Of a DNA stretch of 64,000 bases, positions 9,496 to 20,981 are shown one piece after another. Position numbers and translations under genes: made by a program. The stretch's first letter is position 1, and each line of letters starts with the position of its first letter. Origin of the DNA: Coxiellaceae bacterium (GTDB lineage Bacteria > Pseudomonadota > Gammaproteobacteria > UBA9339); the NCBI GenBank assembly GCA_031263085.1, contig JAISGM010000004.1, forward strand, positions 1 through 64,000. The letters are read 5' to 3'. Under the pieces are notes generated by a model that was given only the letters and a program-made list of their open reading frames with translations, was not told the origin of the DNA and made no database searches.

Positions 9496-9506
9496 ATAAT
9501 CCTCCT
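9493..9506 (-). promoter_or_regulatory. ribosome binding site with AUU start of infC
   Basis: On the minus strand AGGAGG (9501-9506) is followed by ATTAT and then ATT (9493-9495), in frame with infC. Spacing is ideal, while the downstream GTG at 9439-9441 has its nearest GAGG 16 bases away. This decides the start of infC. Confidence 0.88.
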
Positions 9507-11411
9507 TTAATGTTTGTGTAAGGACGTCATCATAACATTAGTTATTACTTTTTCAACTGACATTTGACCTAGATCTTTACCATCATTAGTACGCACACTA
9601 ACAGTATCATTATTTACCTCTTTATCACCAACTATTAATATAAATGGTATTTTAGCAATAGAATGCTCACGGATTTTAAAATTTATCTTTTCATTTCTTA
9701 AATCACAAAATACCCTATATCCTTGATTTTGAAGTTTATTGGTAACATTTTTAGCATATTCTGATTGCGAAACAGTAATATTAACTACCATCATCTGTAT
9801 CGGGGAAAGCCAAAAAGGAAGATCCCCCATTGTTTCTTCAAGTAAAATTCCAATAAATCTTTCGAGTGAACCCAACATTGCTCGATGTAACATCACCGGA
9901 CTTTTTTTAACGCCAGACTCGGTAACATAATATGCTCCGAGACGTTCCGGCATAGAAAAATCAACCTGCAAAGTGCCGCACTGCCAAATTCTTCCTAAAC
10001 AATCCCGTAAAGAAAATTCAATTTTAGGGCCATAAAAAGCTCCTTCTCCTAAAGAAGTTTCCCATTTAATATTACTTTCATTTAAGATTTTAACTAAAGC
10101 TTGCTCTGCTTTATCCCAAATTTCATCACTACCAATACGCTCTTTAGGTCTAGTAGCTAATCGTACAGTTACATCATTGAATCCAAAATCACGATACACA
10201 TTTATCAATTGGCCAATATAATTGTAGGATTCGCTAGCAATTTGTTCATCTGTACAAAAAATATGTCCATCATCTTGAGTAAAACCACGAACTCGCATAA
10301 TCCCATGCAAAGACCCAGAAACTTCATTTCGATGACAACATCCAAATTCAGCAAACCTAATAGGCAAATCACGATAACTTTTGATACCTTGTTTAAAAAT
10401 CTGAATATGACCTGGACAGTTCATCGGTTTAACTGCATAAGTATGTTTCTCTGATTCAGTAGTAAACATTACCTCGCGATATTTATCCCAATGGCCAGAT
10501 TTTTCCCACAAACTACGATCAAGAATAAATGGAGTACTAACTTCTTGATACCCAGATTGACTTATCTTAGTAATCAAGTAACGTTTAATTATCGAATAGA
10601 TAGTCCATCCTTTAGGATGCCAGAAAACTATACCAGGTGCCTCTTCTTGCAAATGAAATAAATTCATTTTCTTGCCGATAAGTCGATGATCGCGTAACTT
10701 AGACTGTTCTAATTTGTTAAGATATTCTTGTAATTCTTTATCAGTTGCCCATATAGTACCGTATATGCGTTGTAACATTGCATTGCGAGAATCTCCTTTC
10801 CAATATGCTCCAGAAAGTTTTGTTAATTTAAAATCTTTTAAATGACCAGTACTAGGTACATGAGGACCACGACAAGCATTAACAAAATTACCTTGAGTAT
10901 AAAATGATACATTATCATCCGATATATCATTAATCATCATTACTTTGTAAGATTCATTCCGTTCAGCAAAAAATCTTACTGCATCACTATGTTTTTTAAT
11001 ACTACGAATAATAGGATGATTAGCATCAGCTAATTCATGCATTTTAGTTTCTATTTTTACCAAATCATTTTCAGTAAATCCTTTAGGATAATAAAAATCA
11101 TGATAAAATCCATCCTCAATAGCAGGACCAATAGTAACTTGCACTCCAGGAAATAATTCAGTGACGGCTTGAGCCAACAAATGAGCTGCGGAATGACGCA
11201 AAATTTCAAGTCCTACTGGATCTTTAGCGGTTAGAATAACTACTGTGGCATCTTGCTCCACGATGTAAGAAAGATCTCTGAAAACACCATTAACTTGACC
11301 AACTATAGCTTTATCAGCAAGTTTTTGATTTATGAAGATCGCAATCTCTAAAATAGTTACTGGAGCTTCAAAAGTTATTTTTTTTCCATTGGAAAGAGTT
11401 ATATGTATCAT
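9507..11411 (-). CDS. thrS: threonyl-tRNA synthetase
   Basis: ThrS charges tRNA-Thr and edits mischarged Ser-tRNA-Thr. The 634-residue protein has normal length, with an N-terminal TGS domain (about 1-60), the editing domain with HSAAHLLAQAV (about 73-84), a class II catalytic core and a C-terminal anticodon-binding domain from about 535. Zinc ligand context is visible as PMNCPGH, and motif 2 as RFAEFGCCHRNEVSGSLHG. It is first of the thrS-infC-rpmI-rplT-pheS-pheT-ihfA-merR series. tRNA-Val lies 19 bases upstream and may share its promoter. Confidence 0.97.
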   Translation of the reverse strand: MIHITLSNGKKITFEAPVTILEIAIFINQKLADKAIVGQVNGVFRDLSYIVEQDATVVILTAKDPVGLEILRHSAAHLLAQAVTELFPGVQVTIGPAIEDGFYHDFYYPKGFTENDLVKIETKMHELADANHPIIRSIKKHSDAVRFFAERNESYKVMMINDISDDNVSFYTQGNFVNACRGPHVPSTGHLKDFKLTKLSGAYWKGDSRNAMLQRIYGTIWATDKELQEYLNKLEQSKLRDHRLIGKKMNLFHLQEEAPGIVFWHPKGWTIYSIIKRYLITKISQSGYQEVSTPFILDRSLWEKSGHWDKYREVMFTTESEKHTYAVKPMNCPGHIQIFKQGIKSYRDLPIRFAEFGCCHRNEVSGSLHGIMRVRGFTQDDGHIFCTDEQIASESYNYIGQLINVYRDFGFNDVTVRLATRPKERIGSDEIWDKAEQALVKILNESNIKWETSLGEGAFYGPKIEFSLRDCLGRIWQCGTLQVDFSMPERLGAYYVTESGVKKSPVMLHRAMLGSLERFIGILLEETMGDLPFWLSPIQMMVVNITVSQSEYAKNVTNKLQNQGYRVFCDLRNEKINFKIREHSIAKIPFILIVGDKEVNNDTVSVRTNDGKDLGQMSVEKVITNVMMTSLHKH

Positions 11412-11430
11412 AATTTATGCATTTTGATGG

Positions 11431-11502
11431 TAGGCACGAGTGGTTTCGAACCACCGACCCCCACCATGTCAAGGTGATGCTCTACCTCTGAGCTACGTGC
11501 CT
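11431..11502 (-). tRNA. tRNA-Val (anticodon GAC)
   Basis: A 72-nt tRNA with acceptor AGGCACG/CGTGCCT, anticodon arm CACC-TTGACAT-GGTG (anticodon GAC), T arm GGTGGTTCGAAACCACT and discriminator A. No CCA is encoded. It lies just upstream of thrS on the same strand. Confidence 0.93.
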
Positions 11503-11564
11503 AATTTCTTACTACAAGGTAACATGGTACAGCATTTCAAGCAAGTATAGTGTATGCTAGGATA

Positions 11565-12314
11565 ATGAATAGACATACCATTTTTATTTCTGATTTACAC
11601 TTGAGTAATAACAAACCAGAGATTATCAAATTATTTTTTCGATTTCTGGAAATGATAACGCTTACTTGTGATGCTATTTACATATTAGGAGATTTTTTTA
11701 ATTTTTGGGTCGGTGACGACGATTATTCTATCTTTAATGAACAGATTAAAAATGCTTTAAAACGTGCAAGTCGCAAATCAAAAATTTACTTAATGCCTGG
11801 TAATCGCGATTTTCTTTTGGGTATTAATTTTGCTAATGAAAGTGGTTGTAGGTTAATATCAGATCCATATGAAATTATGCTTTATGGTAGAAAAACATTA
11901 TTAACACATGGTGACCTTCTGTGTAGTAAGGATATCAAATATCTGATATTTAGAAATATTATTAGAATGCCTTGGAGTATACAGTTTTTTCTAAAATTAC
12001 CATTGAATATTCGCACAATTATCGCTAACAGTATCCAAAAAATTAGCACTAAAATTAAAATCAAAAAAGACCCGGTAATGCTTTTAACTCAGTTAAAAGA
12101 GATCAAAAATCTACTATATCAATACGATCTCAATCAATTAATTTATGGACATGTACATATTGCGGCAATCGAAGAATTGATGTTAGGAACTAAACAAATA
12201 CGTTGTTTTTCCTTAGGAAAATGGAGTAATCGTGCTGAAATTTTAATCTATTATGACACTCATAAATTTGAATTTAAAATATTCCCCCCCTACTCTGCAA
12301 AAAAAAGAGCTTAA
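11565..12314 (+). CDS. lpxH: UDP-2,3-diacylglucosamine diphosphatase LpxH
   Basis: LpxH hydrolyses UDP-2,3-diacylglucosamine to lipid X and UMP in lipid A synthesis at the inner face of the membrane. From the ATG at 11565 the protein has 249 residues and carries all calcineurin-type metal ligands: D10 and H12 (ISDLHL), D43 (GDFFNFWVGDD), N80 (GNRD), H115 (THGD), and H196/H198 (GHVH). A GTG five codons upstream is possible, but the ATG start gives the usual beginning. The gene is divergent from tRNA-Val and convergent with recO. It implies that the organism makes LPS. Confidence 0.94.
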   Translation: MNRHTIFISDLHLSNNKPEIIKLFFRFLEMITLTCDAIYILGDFFNFWVGDDDYSIFNEQIKNALKRASRKSKIYLMPGNRDFLLGINFANESGCRLISDPYEIMLYGRKTLLTHGDLLCSKDIKYLIFRNIIRMPWSIQFFLKLPLNIRTIIANSIQKISTKIKIKKDPVMLLTQLKEIKNLLYQYDLNQLIYGHVHIAAIEELMLGTKQIRCFSLGKWSNRAEILIYYDTHKFEFKIFPPYSAKKRA

Positions 12315-12454
12315 GAATTTAATAATAACAGTTAGCGACGTAGAGGTATTAACATACAAAGAAATATTTGGGAATTTATACAACGTAATATAGAATTTCT
12401 GATTGAGAATTAGATCGTAAAATAGATATTTATCTGACACAAAACATGCAATAA

Positions 12455-13168
12455 TCAACTCATAGGTTTATAAAAATCCCTACTCTTCAATTTGTTATTA
12501 CCTAACAAAATAGTTATTACTCTACGTAATAAAAGTTTTACTTCTTTTAAATCCGATTTATCCACTAGATCACCAGAATTAAGAGCTAATAAGCTTTTAC
12601 CTGAAAATTTCGCATCAAACTCTTGAGTGCTTCTATAAAAACCATAACCAAATTTGAAACCGTATTGTTCTTCCGCTAAAATGGGCTCGTTGGAGTAAGT
12701 ACGATCTAATTGTAAACCATACCCTAAATTAACTAATAAACATTTTTCAAATAATCGCAAAGCTACTTCCATATCATGGACATTAGTAAAGGAAGAAAGC
12801 GTATTTTGATAAATATCAAAAACACTAGAACAAGCCTCATGAGAAGGCAATAATCTAATTAACAATTCATTTAAATAAAAACCGTTAAAAATATTGTAAT
12901 TTTTTAAATTGACACCAATTCCACTAATTTCTACTTGTTGTAGTGTTTTGAGATCAGACTTACCGCTACAAGTAACCAATAGAGGTATGAATGGCATTAG
13001 CGCACCTTTAAACCGTGATTTTATGCCTCGAGCACTTTTAGCAATTACTGTGAATTTACCATAATGCTTAGTAAATAATTCAACTAACAAGCTCGTATCA
13101 CTATATGGCTTACTATGCAAAACATAAGCTGATTCCAAAGAAACTTTATTAACAAAATAATTTACCAT
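12455..13168 (-). CDS. recO: DNA repair protein RecO
   Basis: RecO works with RecR to load RecA on SSB-coated gaps. The 237-residue protein has an N-terminal OB fold with AYVLHSKPYSDTSLLVELFT and GKFTVIAKSARGIKS, followed by a helical domain containing YLNELLIRLLP and LRLFEKCLLVNLGYGL. Family members often have a zinc-binding cysteine cluster; none is seen here, as in many gammaproteobacterial RecO proteins. It is not next to era or pdxJ as in E. coli. The 279 bases upstream, to surE, hold no recognised feature. Confidence 0.9.
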   Translation of the reverse strand: MVNYFVNKVSLESAYVLHSKPYSDTSLLVELFTKHYGKFTVIAKSARGIKSRFKGALMPFIPLLVTCSGKSDLKTLQQVEISGIGVNLKNYNIFNGFYLNELLIRLLPSHEACSSVFDIYQNTLSSFTNVHDMEVALRLFEKCLLVNLGYGLQLDRTYSNEPILAEEQYGFKFGYGFYRSTQEFDAKFSGKSLLALNSGDLVDKSDLKEVKLLLRRVITILLGNNKLKSRDFYKPMS

Positions 13169-13447
13169 TGTTTAGAAAACAAATTTAGAATATCTAATTC
13201 AAAATAAAGTAGATTAGTTTTATTTTTTATATATTGGATTACAAACACTAATATTATTCATACATACCCCCAGAACTTCAGTTGCCAGAACAATCTGAAT
13301 GCAGAATACAAACCCAATGAATTAAAATATTCGTTTTTTGTACAGAAACTAGACTCTTAAAGAAACATCAATACTACACTTCAATATATTTGAGAAACTC
13401 AATTAATACAACCTTATATCAAATACAATTTACATAGTAAAAATGTT

Positions 13448-14212
13448 TTATTTCTCACAATGCACCAATTCTGACATCCAAGATTTAATATTTTCGAAAG
13501 CATTATAATTAGTCATATCGATTTGAATTGGAGTAATCGATACCTTATTTTCTTTAATGGCATTAAAATCTGTACCTGGACCATTATCATCAGCTAAACC
13601 TGAGGCCCCAATCCAGTATATTGAATTACCCCTTGGATCAAGCGCTTTAATAGCCGGATGTGCCGGATAGCGTTTTCCAAGACGAACTAATTCAAATCCT
13701 TGAAGTTCTTCAAAACGAATGTCAGGAACATTAACATTAATTATAGTTGCAGAAGGTAGTGGCTTTTTTTGTAAATGCGAGACAATCTGTCTAGCAACTA
13801 TAGCTGCTGCATCGTAATTTTTATATACCTCTTTTCCGACTAGAGAAAATGCCACAGATTGAATTCCCATAACCCCGCCTTCAGTTGCTGCCGCTACTGT
13901 TCCAGAATATAAAACATCATCACCAAGATTGGCTCCAGCATTAATTCCGGAAATAATCATATCAAACTTAATTTTAAATAATCCTGTAACTGCCAAGTGC
14001 ACACAATCTGCCGGTGTTCCTGTTACGCTATAATAACCATTTGGTAAACAACGTACTCTAACTGGAGTTTGAATACTAAGAGAATTACTCGCCCCGCTAC
14101 GATCCCGATCCGGCGCAACAACTACCACTTCAGCAATTTTTGATAATTCATTTGCTAATACATTAATTCCGGTAGCATACACTCCATCATCATTACTAAT
14201 TAAAATTCTCAT
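13448..14212 (-). CDS. surE: 5'/3'-nucleotidase SurE
   Basis: SurE is a metal-dependent phosphatase that removes phosphate from 5'- and 3'-nucleotides and supports stationary-phase survival. The 254-residue protein begins MRILISNDDGV, with the metal-binding Asp pair at 8-9. VVAPDRDRSGASNSLS (around 35-50), the GTPADCVHLA motif and SGINAGANLGDDVLYSGTVAAA complete the active site. It is not linked to pcm or rpoS here. The next gene upstream, thiN, is divergent. Confidence 0.95.
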   Translation of the reverse strand: MRILISNDDGVYATGINVLANELSKIAEVVVVAPDRDRSGASNSLSIQTPVRVRCLPNGYYSVTGTPADCVHLAVTGLFKIKFDMIISGINAGANLGDDVLYSGTVAAATEGGVMGIQSVAFSLVGKEVYKNYDAAAIVARQIVSHLQKKPLPSATIINVNVPDIRFEELQGFELVRLGKRYPAHPAIKALDPRGNSIYWIGASGLADDNGPGTDFNAIKENKVSITPIQIDMTNYNAFENIKSWMSELVHCEK

Positions 14213-14288
14213 GGCTATTTAACCTTCATCATAATTTATATTGGTTGATAACTATACCGTTTTTAATATCAAGTGTAAAATAATCGCC

Positions 14289-14924
14289 ATGAAGGTTATA
14301 ATTATAGCAGGGGGTATTCCTCCATCAAAAAAATTGATACTCCAAGAAAAAGATCTTACTAGCATTATTATTGCAGCTGATAGTGGGGCTAATTGCTTAC
14401 AACAATACAATATTATTCCAAATTTAATCATAGGTGACTGCGATTCTATAGATAGAAAAGTGTTAGAATTCTGGTCAAATAAAAATATCACTATCGAACG
14501 CTTTTCTCCTGAAAAAAATCTAACAGATACAGAATTAGCTTTCAAAAAAGCTACAATATTTTTACCTGAAAAAATAACTTTTCTTGGATGCCTTAGTGGT
14601 AAACGTATAGATCATCTTTTAGGATCTATAGGATTATTAGAAAAATGTCTACAACAAAACATTAATGCTTGCCTAAAAGACGATTATCAAACCATAACTT
14701 TACTCAAAGAAACAACTGTAATTTACGGGAATAGGGGTCAATTATTTTCTCTACACGCTTATGGTGGTAATGTAAAAAATCTAAGCATAACTGGTTGTAA
14801 ATATCATCTTAATAAGTATTTGCTTAAAACCGGAGACGCCTTAACGATATCAAATAGATTCGAAGATACAGCTGTAAATATTCAGTTCACAACTGGAAAG
14901 TTATTAGTAATTATCGAGAATTAA
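14289..14924 (+). CDS. thiN: thiamine pyrophosphokinase
   Basis: ThiN transfers pyrophosphate from ATP to thiamine, making thiamine diphosphate directly. The ATG at 14289 gives 211 residues. The N-terminal domain has IAGGIPPS, ADSGANCL, the acidic IGDCDSID motif and the FSPEKNLTDTELA signature, and the C-terminal beta domain binds thiamine. This Bacillus/eukaryote-type enzyme acts on pre-formed thiamine, which fits salvage from a host or medium, since E. coli-type synthesis uses ThiL on thiamine monophosphate. No thiamine transporter or riboswitch was seen nearby. It converges on ftsB with a 21-base gap. Confidence 0.88.
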   Translation: MKVIIIAGGIPPSKKLILQEKDLTSIIIAADSGANCLQQYNIIPNLIIGDCDSIDRKVLEFWSNKNITIERFSPEKNLTDTELAFKKATIFLPEKITFLGCLSGKRIDHLLGSIGLLEKCLQQNINACLKDDYQTITLLKETTVIYGNRGQLFSLHAYGGNVKNLSITGCKYHLNKYLLKTGDALTISNRFEDTAVNIQFTTGKLLVIIEN

Positions 14925-14945
14925 TTTAAGATAATTACATATTTA

Positions 14946-16513
<1,568 letters not shown>

Positions 16514-16545
16514 TCAAGTTAATTCGCATTATACCATTACTGTAT

Positions 16546-16658
16546 ACTTTAACTAATAAAATTCTCATACATCATAATTCAGTATGACGCACAATCGAAT
16601 ATATCATTATAATTACGATATGTATTTATCTCAATTATCAAATGATCGAGATTAAAAA
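16546..16658. repeat. dispersed intergenic repeat, copy A
   Basis: This AT-rich intergenic stretch upstream of eno matches 22898-22988 downstream of obgE in the same orientation. An identical 34-base core lies at 16606-16639 and 22941-22974, flanked by recognisable but gapped similarity (ATCATAATTCAGTA, GAGATTAAAAA). No reading frame is conserved. The rest of 16511-16842 holds nothing else that I recognise. Confidence 0.75.
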
Positions 16659-16842
16659 TTTTTTGCAGTTTAATTTCAGATAAATTTTAACATGCTCATC
16701 TAAGTAATTGAATTAATTACCAAATAATTCAGCTTTTAAAAAGCTTAAGATGTAGGATAACTATCTTTGATTATCTTCAAAACCACTTACAACTATCGCT
16801 ACGGTTTGACTAATTATTGCTGTTTTATTGTTAGGAGCAGCC

Positions 16843-16887
16843 AAAAAACACAGACCCCTCAATTTTTTAATTTTAAGAGATCTGTGT
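16843..16887 (-). terminator. Rho-independent terminator after cold-shock gene
   Basis: On the minus strand ACACAGA (16881-16887) pairs with TCTGTGT (16848-16854), with a few additional possible inner pairs, and is followed at once by six T residues (16843-16848 region). It begins nine bases past the csp stop, so it ends that transcript. Confidence 0.8.
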
Positions 16888-16895
16888 AAGAAACG

Positions 16896-17108
16896 CTATT
16901 CTAAAGCAGAAACATCTTCAGCCTGGGGGCCTTTAGGACCTGGCTTTATTATGAATTCCACTTTTTGACCCTCATTCAATGAACGATAACCATCTCCACG
17001 GATTGCGCGATAATGAACGAAAACATCTTCTCCACCATCAACCTGAATAAAACCATAACCCTTAGAAGCATTGAACCACTTTACTATACCATTAACACGA
17101 TCTGCCAT
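16896..17108 (-). CDS. cold-shock / RNA chaperone protein, CspA family
   Basis: A 70-residue single-domain OB-fold protein binding single-stranded RNA and DNA. RNP1 ([11 protein letters not shown]) and RNP2 (VFVHYRAI) are both visible, as is the opening [20 protein letters not shown]. The usual RNP2 VFVHFSAI sequence reads VFVHYRAI here. It is monocistronic with its own terminator. The leader contains an 8-bp hairpin about 40 bases before the ATG, and GAGAG precedes the ATG as ribosome binding site. Whether it is cold-inducible cannot be read from the sequence. Confidence 0.95.
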   Translation of the reverse strand: MADRVNGIVKWFNASKGYGFIQVDGGEDVFVHYRAIRGDGYRSLNEGQKVEFIIKPGPKGPQAEDVSALE

Positions 17109-17148
17109 ATATTTTCTCTCAAAAAATTATAAATAAACCAAAAATAAA

Positions 17149-17170
17149 CTGCTGTAAACGAATACAGCAG
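17149..17170 (-). promoter_or_regulatory. hairpin in the csp leader
   Basis: CTGCTGTA and TACAGCAG form a perfect 8-bp stem with a 6-nt loop, about 41 bases before the csp ATG. On the minus strand a T-rich stretch follows, so it could act as an attenuator, an RNA-stability element or a protein-binding palindrome. The rest of 17171-17576, between the divergent csp and rplY genes, is AT-rich and must hold both promoters, but no single box pair stood out. Confidence 0.5.
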
Positions 17171-17576
17171 ACGTATACTATCATAGATAAAAACGAAATA
17201 AAACCAGATTTAATAACTATTTTATTTTGATATAAAAATTACAATAGAAGCAATTTTATTGTGAAATTCTTCCACCTCATAATTTTCAGCACGCATTCAG
17301 TAAATACTAAAACCTTAATTACAGATTTAAAAACATAAATGGAAACTTGATAGTATCTTTATTTATAGTTAAATTCTGTTATTAAAAAGTAAATTGGTCG
17401 CTAGTATTTTTTGAAAATTATTTAGAAAATATTTATCAGAAAATGATCCTAGTAACCTGAAATAATATTCTATTAAATTAATGTTCTAGATTTAGGTCAG
17501 CAATAAGTGTAAAATTAATCTTAATTTAGTGGATCTTAAATTTTTTCTGGTGATTATTTTTTTGGAGATTATTTCA

Positions 17577-18260
17577 ATGAGTAAGACTTTTACTATTGAC
17601 GCTGTTTTGCGCTGCGGTATTGGGAGAGGCATGAGCCGTCGCTTAAGACGCACTAATAAAGTTCCAGCGATTGTTTACGGAGATAATAAACCTCCTACCG
17701 CAATATCTATCGATGATAAATCTTTATTACAATTACTAGAACATGAATCTTTTTGTAGAATCTTGAACTTGAATCTTGATGGAGTTAAGGAGCAAGTAGT
17801 TTTAAAAAATCTACAACGACATCCATTCAAACCTAAAATACTACATCTAGATTTACAACGAACTAGCGCTACTAAGAAATTAACTATACGTATTCCGTTA
17901 CATTTTGTTGGTGGCGATGTTGCGCCTGGAGTAAAAATTGCTGGTGGTTTAATTTCGCGTCTAATGTCTGACGTAGAAATACGATGTTTGCCGCAAAATT
18001 TGCCAGAGTTAATTGAAGTTGATTTATCGAATCTCGAACTTAATCAAACTATTCATTTGTCAGATTTAAATTTACCGAAAGACGTAGAAATTGTCGCTTT
18101 ATCCCACAATGAAAACAAACCTATAGCTACTGCTTATATTCCAAGAGTTGTTGTTGAAGAAGAAACTTCTCCAACTGTTGCTGAAGTCCCAACTATTAAT
18201 GAAGAAAAAGTTGAAGGAGCTTCTATGGAAACGGAAACTAAAAAAGATAACGTTAATTAA
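17577..18260 (+). CDS. rplY: 50S ribosomal protein L25/general stress protein Ctc
   Basis: L25 binds 5S rRNA in the large subunit. This is the long two-domain (CTC/TL5) form: 227 residues from the ATG at 17577, which has GGAG 9 bases upstream. The N domain (about 1-95) includes GRGMSRRLRRTNKVPAIVYG and HPFKPKILHLDLQR, and the C domain (about 96-200) includes VGGDVAPGVKIAGG and LSDLNLPKDVEI. An acidic tail ends the protein. A start 16 codons upstream would add a hydrophobic segment and is unlikely. The order rplY-pth is the common one. Confidence 0.95.
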   Translation: MSKTFTIDAVLRCGIGRGMSRRLRRTNKVPAIVYGDNKPPTAISIDDKSLLQLLEHESFCRILNLNLDGVKEQVVLKNLQRHPFKPKILHLDLQRTSATKKLTIRIPLHFVGGDVAPGVKIAGGLISRLMSDVEIRCLPQNLPELIEVDLSNLELNQTIHLSDLNLPKDVEIVALSHNENKPIATAYIPRVVVEEETSPTVAEVPTINEEKVEGASMETETKKDNVN

Positions 18261-18301
18261 TAGCTAACGAGAGATTAGCTTAAGAAAATATATACAAGTT
18301 T

Positions 18302-18892
18302 GTGAAATCAGGAATTAAATTGATAGTTGGTCTTGGTAATCCTGGCATAAAGTATCATGATACCAGACATAATGTAGGGTTTTGGACTATTGAATTAATA
18401 GCCAATAAATACAATGGTAATTCAAAATTCGAATCTGCATTCAATGGCTTTATCAGTAATATAAGTATTAGTGAACATAAATGTCTCTTATTTTTACCAG
18501 AAACATTTATGAATCTAAGTGGTGAAGCCGTAATTAAATTGGTGAGATTTTATAAATTAGAAGTTACATCTATATTACTTATTCATGATGAATTAGATTT
18601 TCCTCCTGGGATAATTCGTCTAAAACATGGCGGTAGTGCTAATGGTCATAATGGAGTACAAAATATCATTGATAAATTAGGTAATGATGAGTTTTGGCGT
18701 TTACGAATCGGGATTGGTAAATCAAAAGAAATTAATAATTATGTATTATCTAATCCAAGTAAATTGGAAAAAGAACAAATTCATACTGCTATCGAAAAAG
18801 TACCTTCAATTATTTCCAAATTAATTCTTGGAGATTTCAATGCCGCATTTATGACATTGCATAACAGCGAGAAAAATTATTTTGCAAAATAA
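18302..18892 (+). CDS. pth: peptidyl-tRNA hydrolase
   Basis: Pth cleaves the ester bond of peptidyl-tRNA released from stalled ribosomes. The 196-residue protein begins at a GTG (18302) and shows [20 protein letters not shown], with the catalytic His in [28 protein letters not shown] and [13 protein letters not shown] also match the family. It lies 41 bases after rplY and overlaps mnmG by 11 bases. The GTG start is the only one that keeps the first beta strand. Confidence 0.95.
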   Translation: MKSGIKLIVGLGNPGIKYHDTRHNVGFWTIELIANKYNGNSKFESAFNGFISNISISEHKCLLFLPETFMNLSGEAVIKLVRFYKLEVTSILLIHDELDFPPGIIRLKHGGSANGHNGVQNIIDKLGNDEFWRLRIGIGKSKEINNYVLSNPSKLEKEQIHTAIEKVPSIISKLILGDFNAAFMTLHNSEKNYFAK

Positions 18893-20738
18893 TTTTGACA
18901 TTATTGTAATCGGTGGTGGGCACGCTGGAATCGAATCAAGTTATATCAGTTCTCAAATGAAAGCAAAGACATTATTGCTTACTCATAAACTTGAAACTAT
19001 TGGTCAAATGTCTTGCAATCCATCTATAGGAGGTATTGGTAAAGGACATCTAGTTAAAGAGATCGATGCATTGGGCGGAATAATGGCACGCGCTACTGAT
19101 AGATCATGCATTCAATTAAGAATTCTAAATTCTAGCAAAGGTCCTGCAGTACGCGCTACTCGCGCTCAAGTCGACAATATACTTTATAAGAAAGTTATTC
19201 GTAATTTTCTAGAAAAACAATCTAATCTATCAATTGTACAACAAACTGTTAATGAATTGATTATTAATAATAATCAAATCCATGGTGTTGTTACTAATGA
19301 AGGTATAAAGTTTTACGCCAAATGCGTTATATTAGCCGTTGGCACTTTTCTAAATGGTGAAATTCATATTGGATTAAAAAATCTTAGAGGTGGGCGCGCA
19401 GGAGATCCTGCCTCAATTACCTTAGCTAATTTCTTAAAATCCCTTGGATTAAATCCAAGTAGATTCAAAACTGGCACCCCACCACGAATAGATGCTAAAA
19501 CTATAGATTATTCTCAATTAATCAAACAAAATAGCGACTATCCGTTGCCAGTATTTTCATTTTTTGAAAAAATTAATGAACATCCAAAACAGTTGTGTTG
19601 TTTTATCACGCATACAAATCAGAACACTCATGAAATAATTCACAAAAATTTAGCTTACTCGCCACTTTTCACTGGAATAATTAAAAGCGTAGGGCCTAGA
19701 TATTGCCCATCAATTGAAGATAAAATACATCGATTCTCCGAGAAAAATTCTCATCAAATTTTCCTTGAACCAGAAAGCCTTACTACTAATGTAATATATC
19801 CTAATGGTATATCTACAAGTCTACCGTACGATGTACAGATAGATTTTGTCCATAGTATCCAAGGGCTCGAACATGCTAATTTACTCAAGCCAGGATATGC
19901 TATCGAATATGATTTTTTTGATCCTCGTAATCTTAAGCCAACCCTTGAAACCAAATCAATTAATGGTTTATTCTTTGCTGGGCAAATTAATGGTACCACT
20001 GGGTATGAAGAGGCTGCCGCTCAAGGATTAATTGCTGGTATTAATGCTACTTTAAAACTTCAAAACAAAGAGCACTGGTATCCTAAAAGGAATGAAGCAT
20101 ATATTGGTGTGATGATCGATGATTTATTAACATCAGGCATTACTGAGCCTTACAGAATGTTTACTAGTAGAGCAGAGTATCGATTAATGTTACGAGAGGA
20201 TAATGCCGATTTGCGTTTAACTGATATAGGTTATAAGCTTGGTATTGTTACTGAAAGATGCTATGAAATTTTTTTGCGTAAAACTGCCGCGATTACAGCA
20301 GAAAAACACCGACTACAAAATATTATAATTAAACCAAATACTAAAGAAGGACAAATACTTAGCAAACTTATTAATAAACCATGTGAACATAATTATCGAG
20401 CTATTGATTTATTGAGTCGAACGGACTTTAATTATATGCAATTAGTAAATTCCGGCTGCATTACTCATGTTAACATCTCCAAAGAAATTTACATGCAAAT
20501 CGAAATTCAAATGAAATATGCCGGATATATTGAAAGGCAACAACTTGAAATTGCAAGATATGAACGACATGAATTCACTAAGATCCCCTTGAGTTTTGAT
20601 TATGACGCAATTCATGGATTATCAATCGAGGCAAGACAAAAATTAAAAAAATATCGCCCGCTAACTATAGGTCAAGCTTCAAGAATATCTGGAATAACTC
20701 CAGCAGCTATTTCAATTTTATTGATTTATTTACGCTAA
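18882..20738 (+). CDS. mnmG: tRNA uridine-5-carboxymethylaminomethyl modification enzyme MnmG
   Basis: MnmG (GidA), with MnmE, modifies the wobble uridine of several tRNAs using FAD, NADH and methylene-tetrahydrofolate. The 618-residue protein has the FAD-binding start [61 protein letters not shown] and [16 protein letters not shown]. The C-terminal MnmE-binding helical domain is complete. The start is a TTG overlapping pth by 11 bases. It is not linked to rsmG or mnmE here. tRNA-Gln, whose uridine-34 is a known kind of MnmEG substrate, follows 64 bases later. Confidence 0.96.
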   Translation: MQNNFDIIVIGGGHAGIESSYISSQMKAKTLLLTHKLETIGQMSCNPSIGGIGKGHLVKEIDALGGIMARATDRSCIQLRILNSSKGPAVRATRAQVDNILYKKVIRNFLEKQSNLSIVQQTVNELIINNNQIHGVVTNEGIKFYAKCVILAVGTFLNGEIHIGLKNLRGGRAGDPASITLANFLKSLGLNPSRFKTGTPPRIDAKTIDYSQLIKQNSDYPLPVFSFFEKINEHPKQLCCFITHTNQNTHEIIHKNLAYSPLFTGIIKSVGPRYCPSIEDKIHRFSEKNSHQIFLEPESLTTNVIYPNGISTSLPYDVQIDFVHSIQGLEHANLLKPGYAIEYDFFDPRNLKPTLETKSINGLFFAGQINGTTGYEEAAAQGLIAGINATLKLQNKEHWYPKRNEAYIGVMIDDLLTSGITEPYRMFTSRAEYRLMLREDNADLRLTDIGYKLGIVTERCYEIFLRKTAAITAEKHRLQNIIIKPNTKEGQILSKLINKPCEHNYRAIDLLSRTDFNYMQLVNSGCITHVNISKEIYMQIEIQMKYAGYIERQQLEIARYERHEFTKIPLSFDYDAIHGLSIEARQKLKKYRPLTIGQASRISGITPAAISILLIYLR

Positions 20739-20802
20739 TTAGAAATAAATTGTTGTTCTTGAGCATTATTTTCCTTTATTATTAAATTTATTTGATATGT
20801 TT

Positions 20803-20877
20803 TGGGGCGTAGCCAAGTGGTAAGGCACTGGATTTTGATTCCAGCATTCCCAGGTTCAAATCCTGGCGCCCCAGCCA
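20803..20877 (+). tRNA. tRNA-Gln (anticodon TTG)
   Basis: Acceptor TGGGGCG/CGCCCCA, anticodon arm CTGGA-TTTTGAT-TCCAG (anticodon TTG), T arm CCAGGTTCAAATCCTGG and discriminator G. Unlike the minus-strand tRNAs of the window, the CCA end is encoded (20875-20877). Confidence 0.96.
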
Positions 20878-20981
20878 ACGAAATAAACTTGGCTCCTAGA
20901 TCTCAGTTAAACTTAGAATTGACTATAGATTTATGTAGTTTTATATTTTTAAGTAAGTCATATTATGTAATTACTACTCAT

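Noticed and set aside
12243..12458. 71-codon minus-strand frame between lpxH and recO
   Set aside because: It overlaps the 3' end of lpxH, is low in complexity and resembles no family.
20802..20981. N-terminal 60-codon extension of the PagL-like gene
   Set aside because: It reads through tRNA-Gln; the internal ATG at 20982 begins a proper signal peptide.
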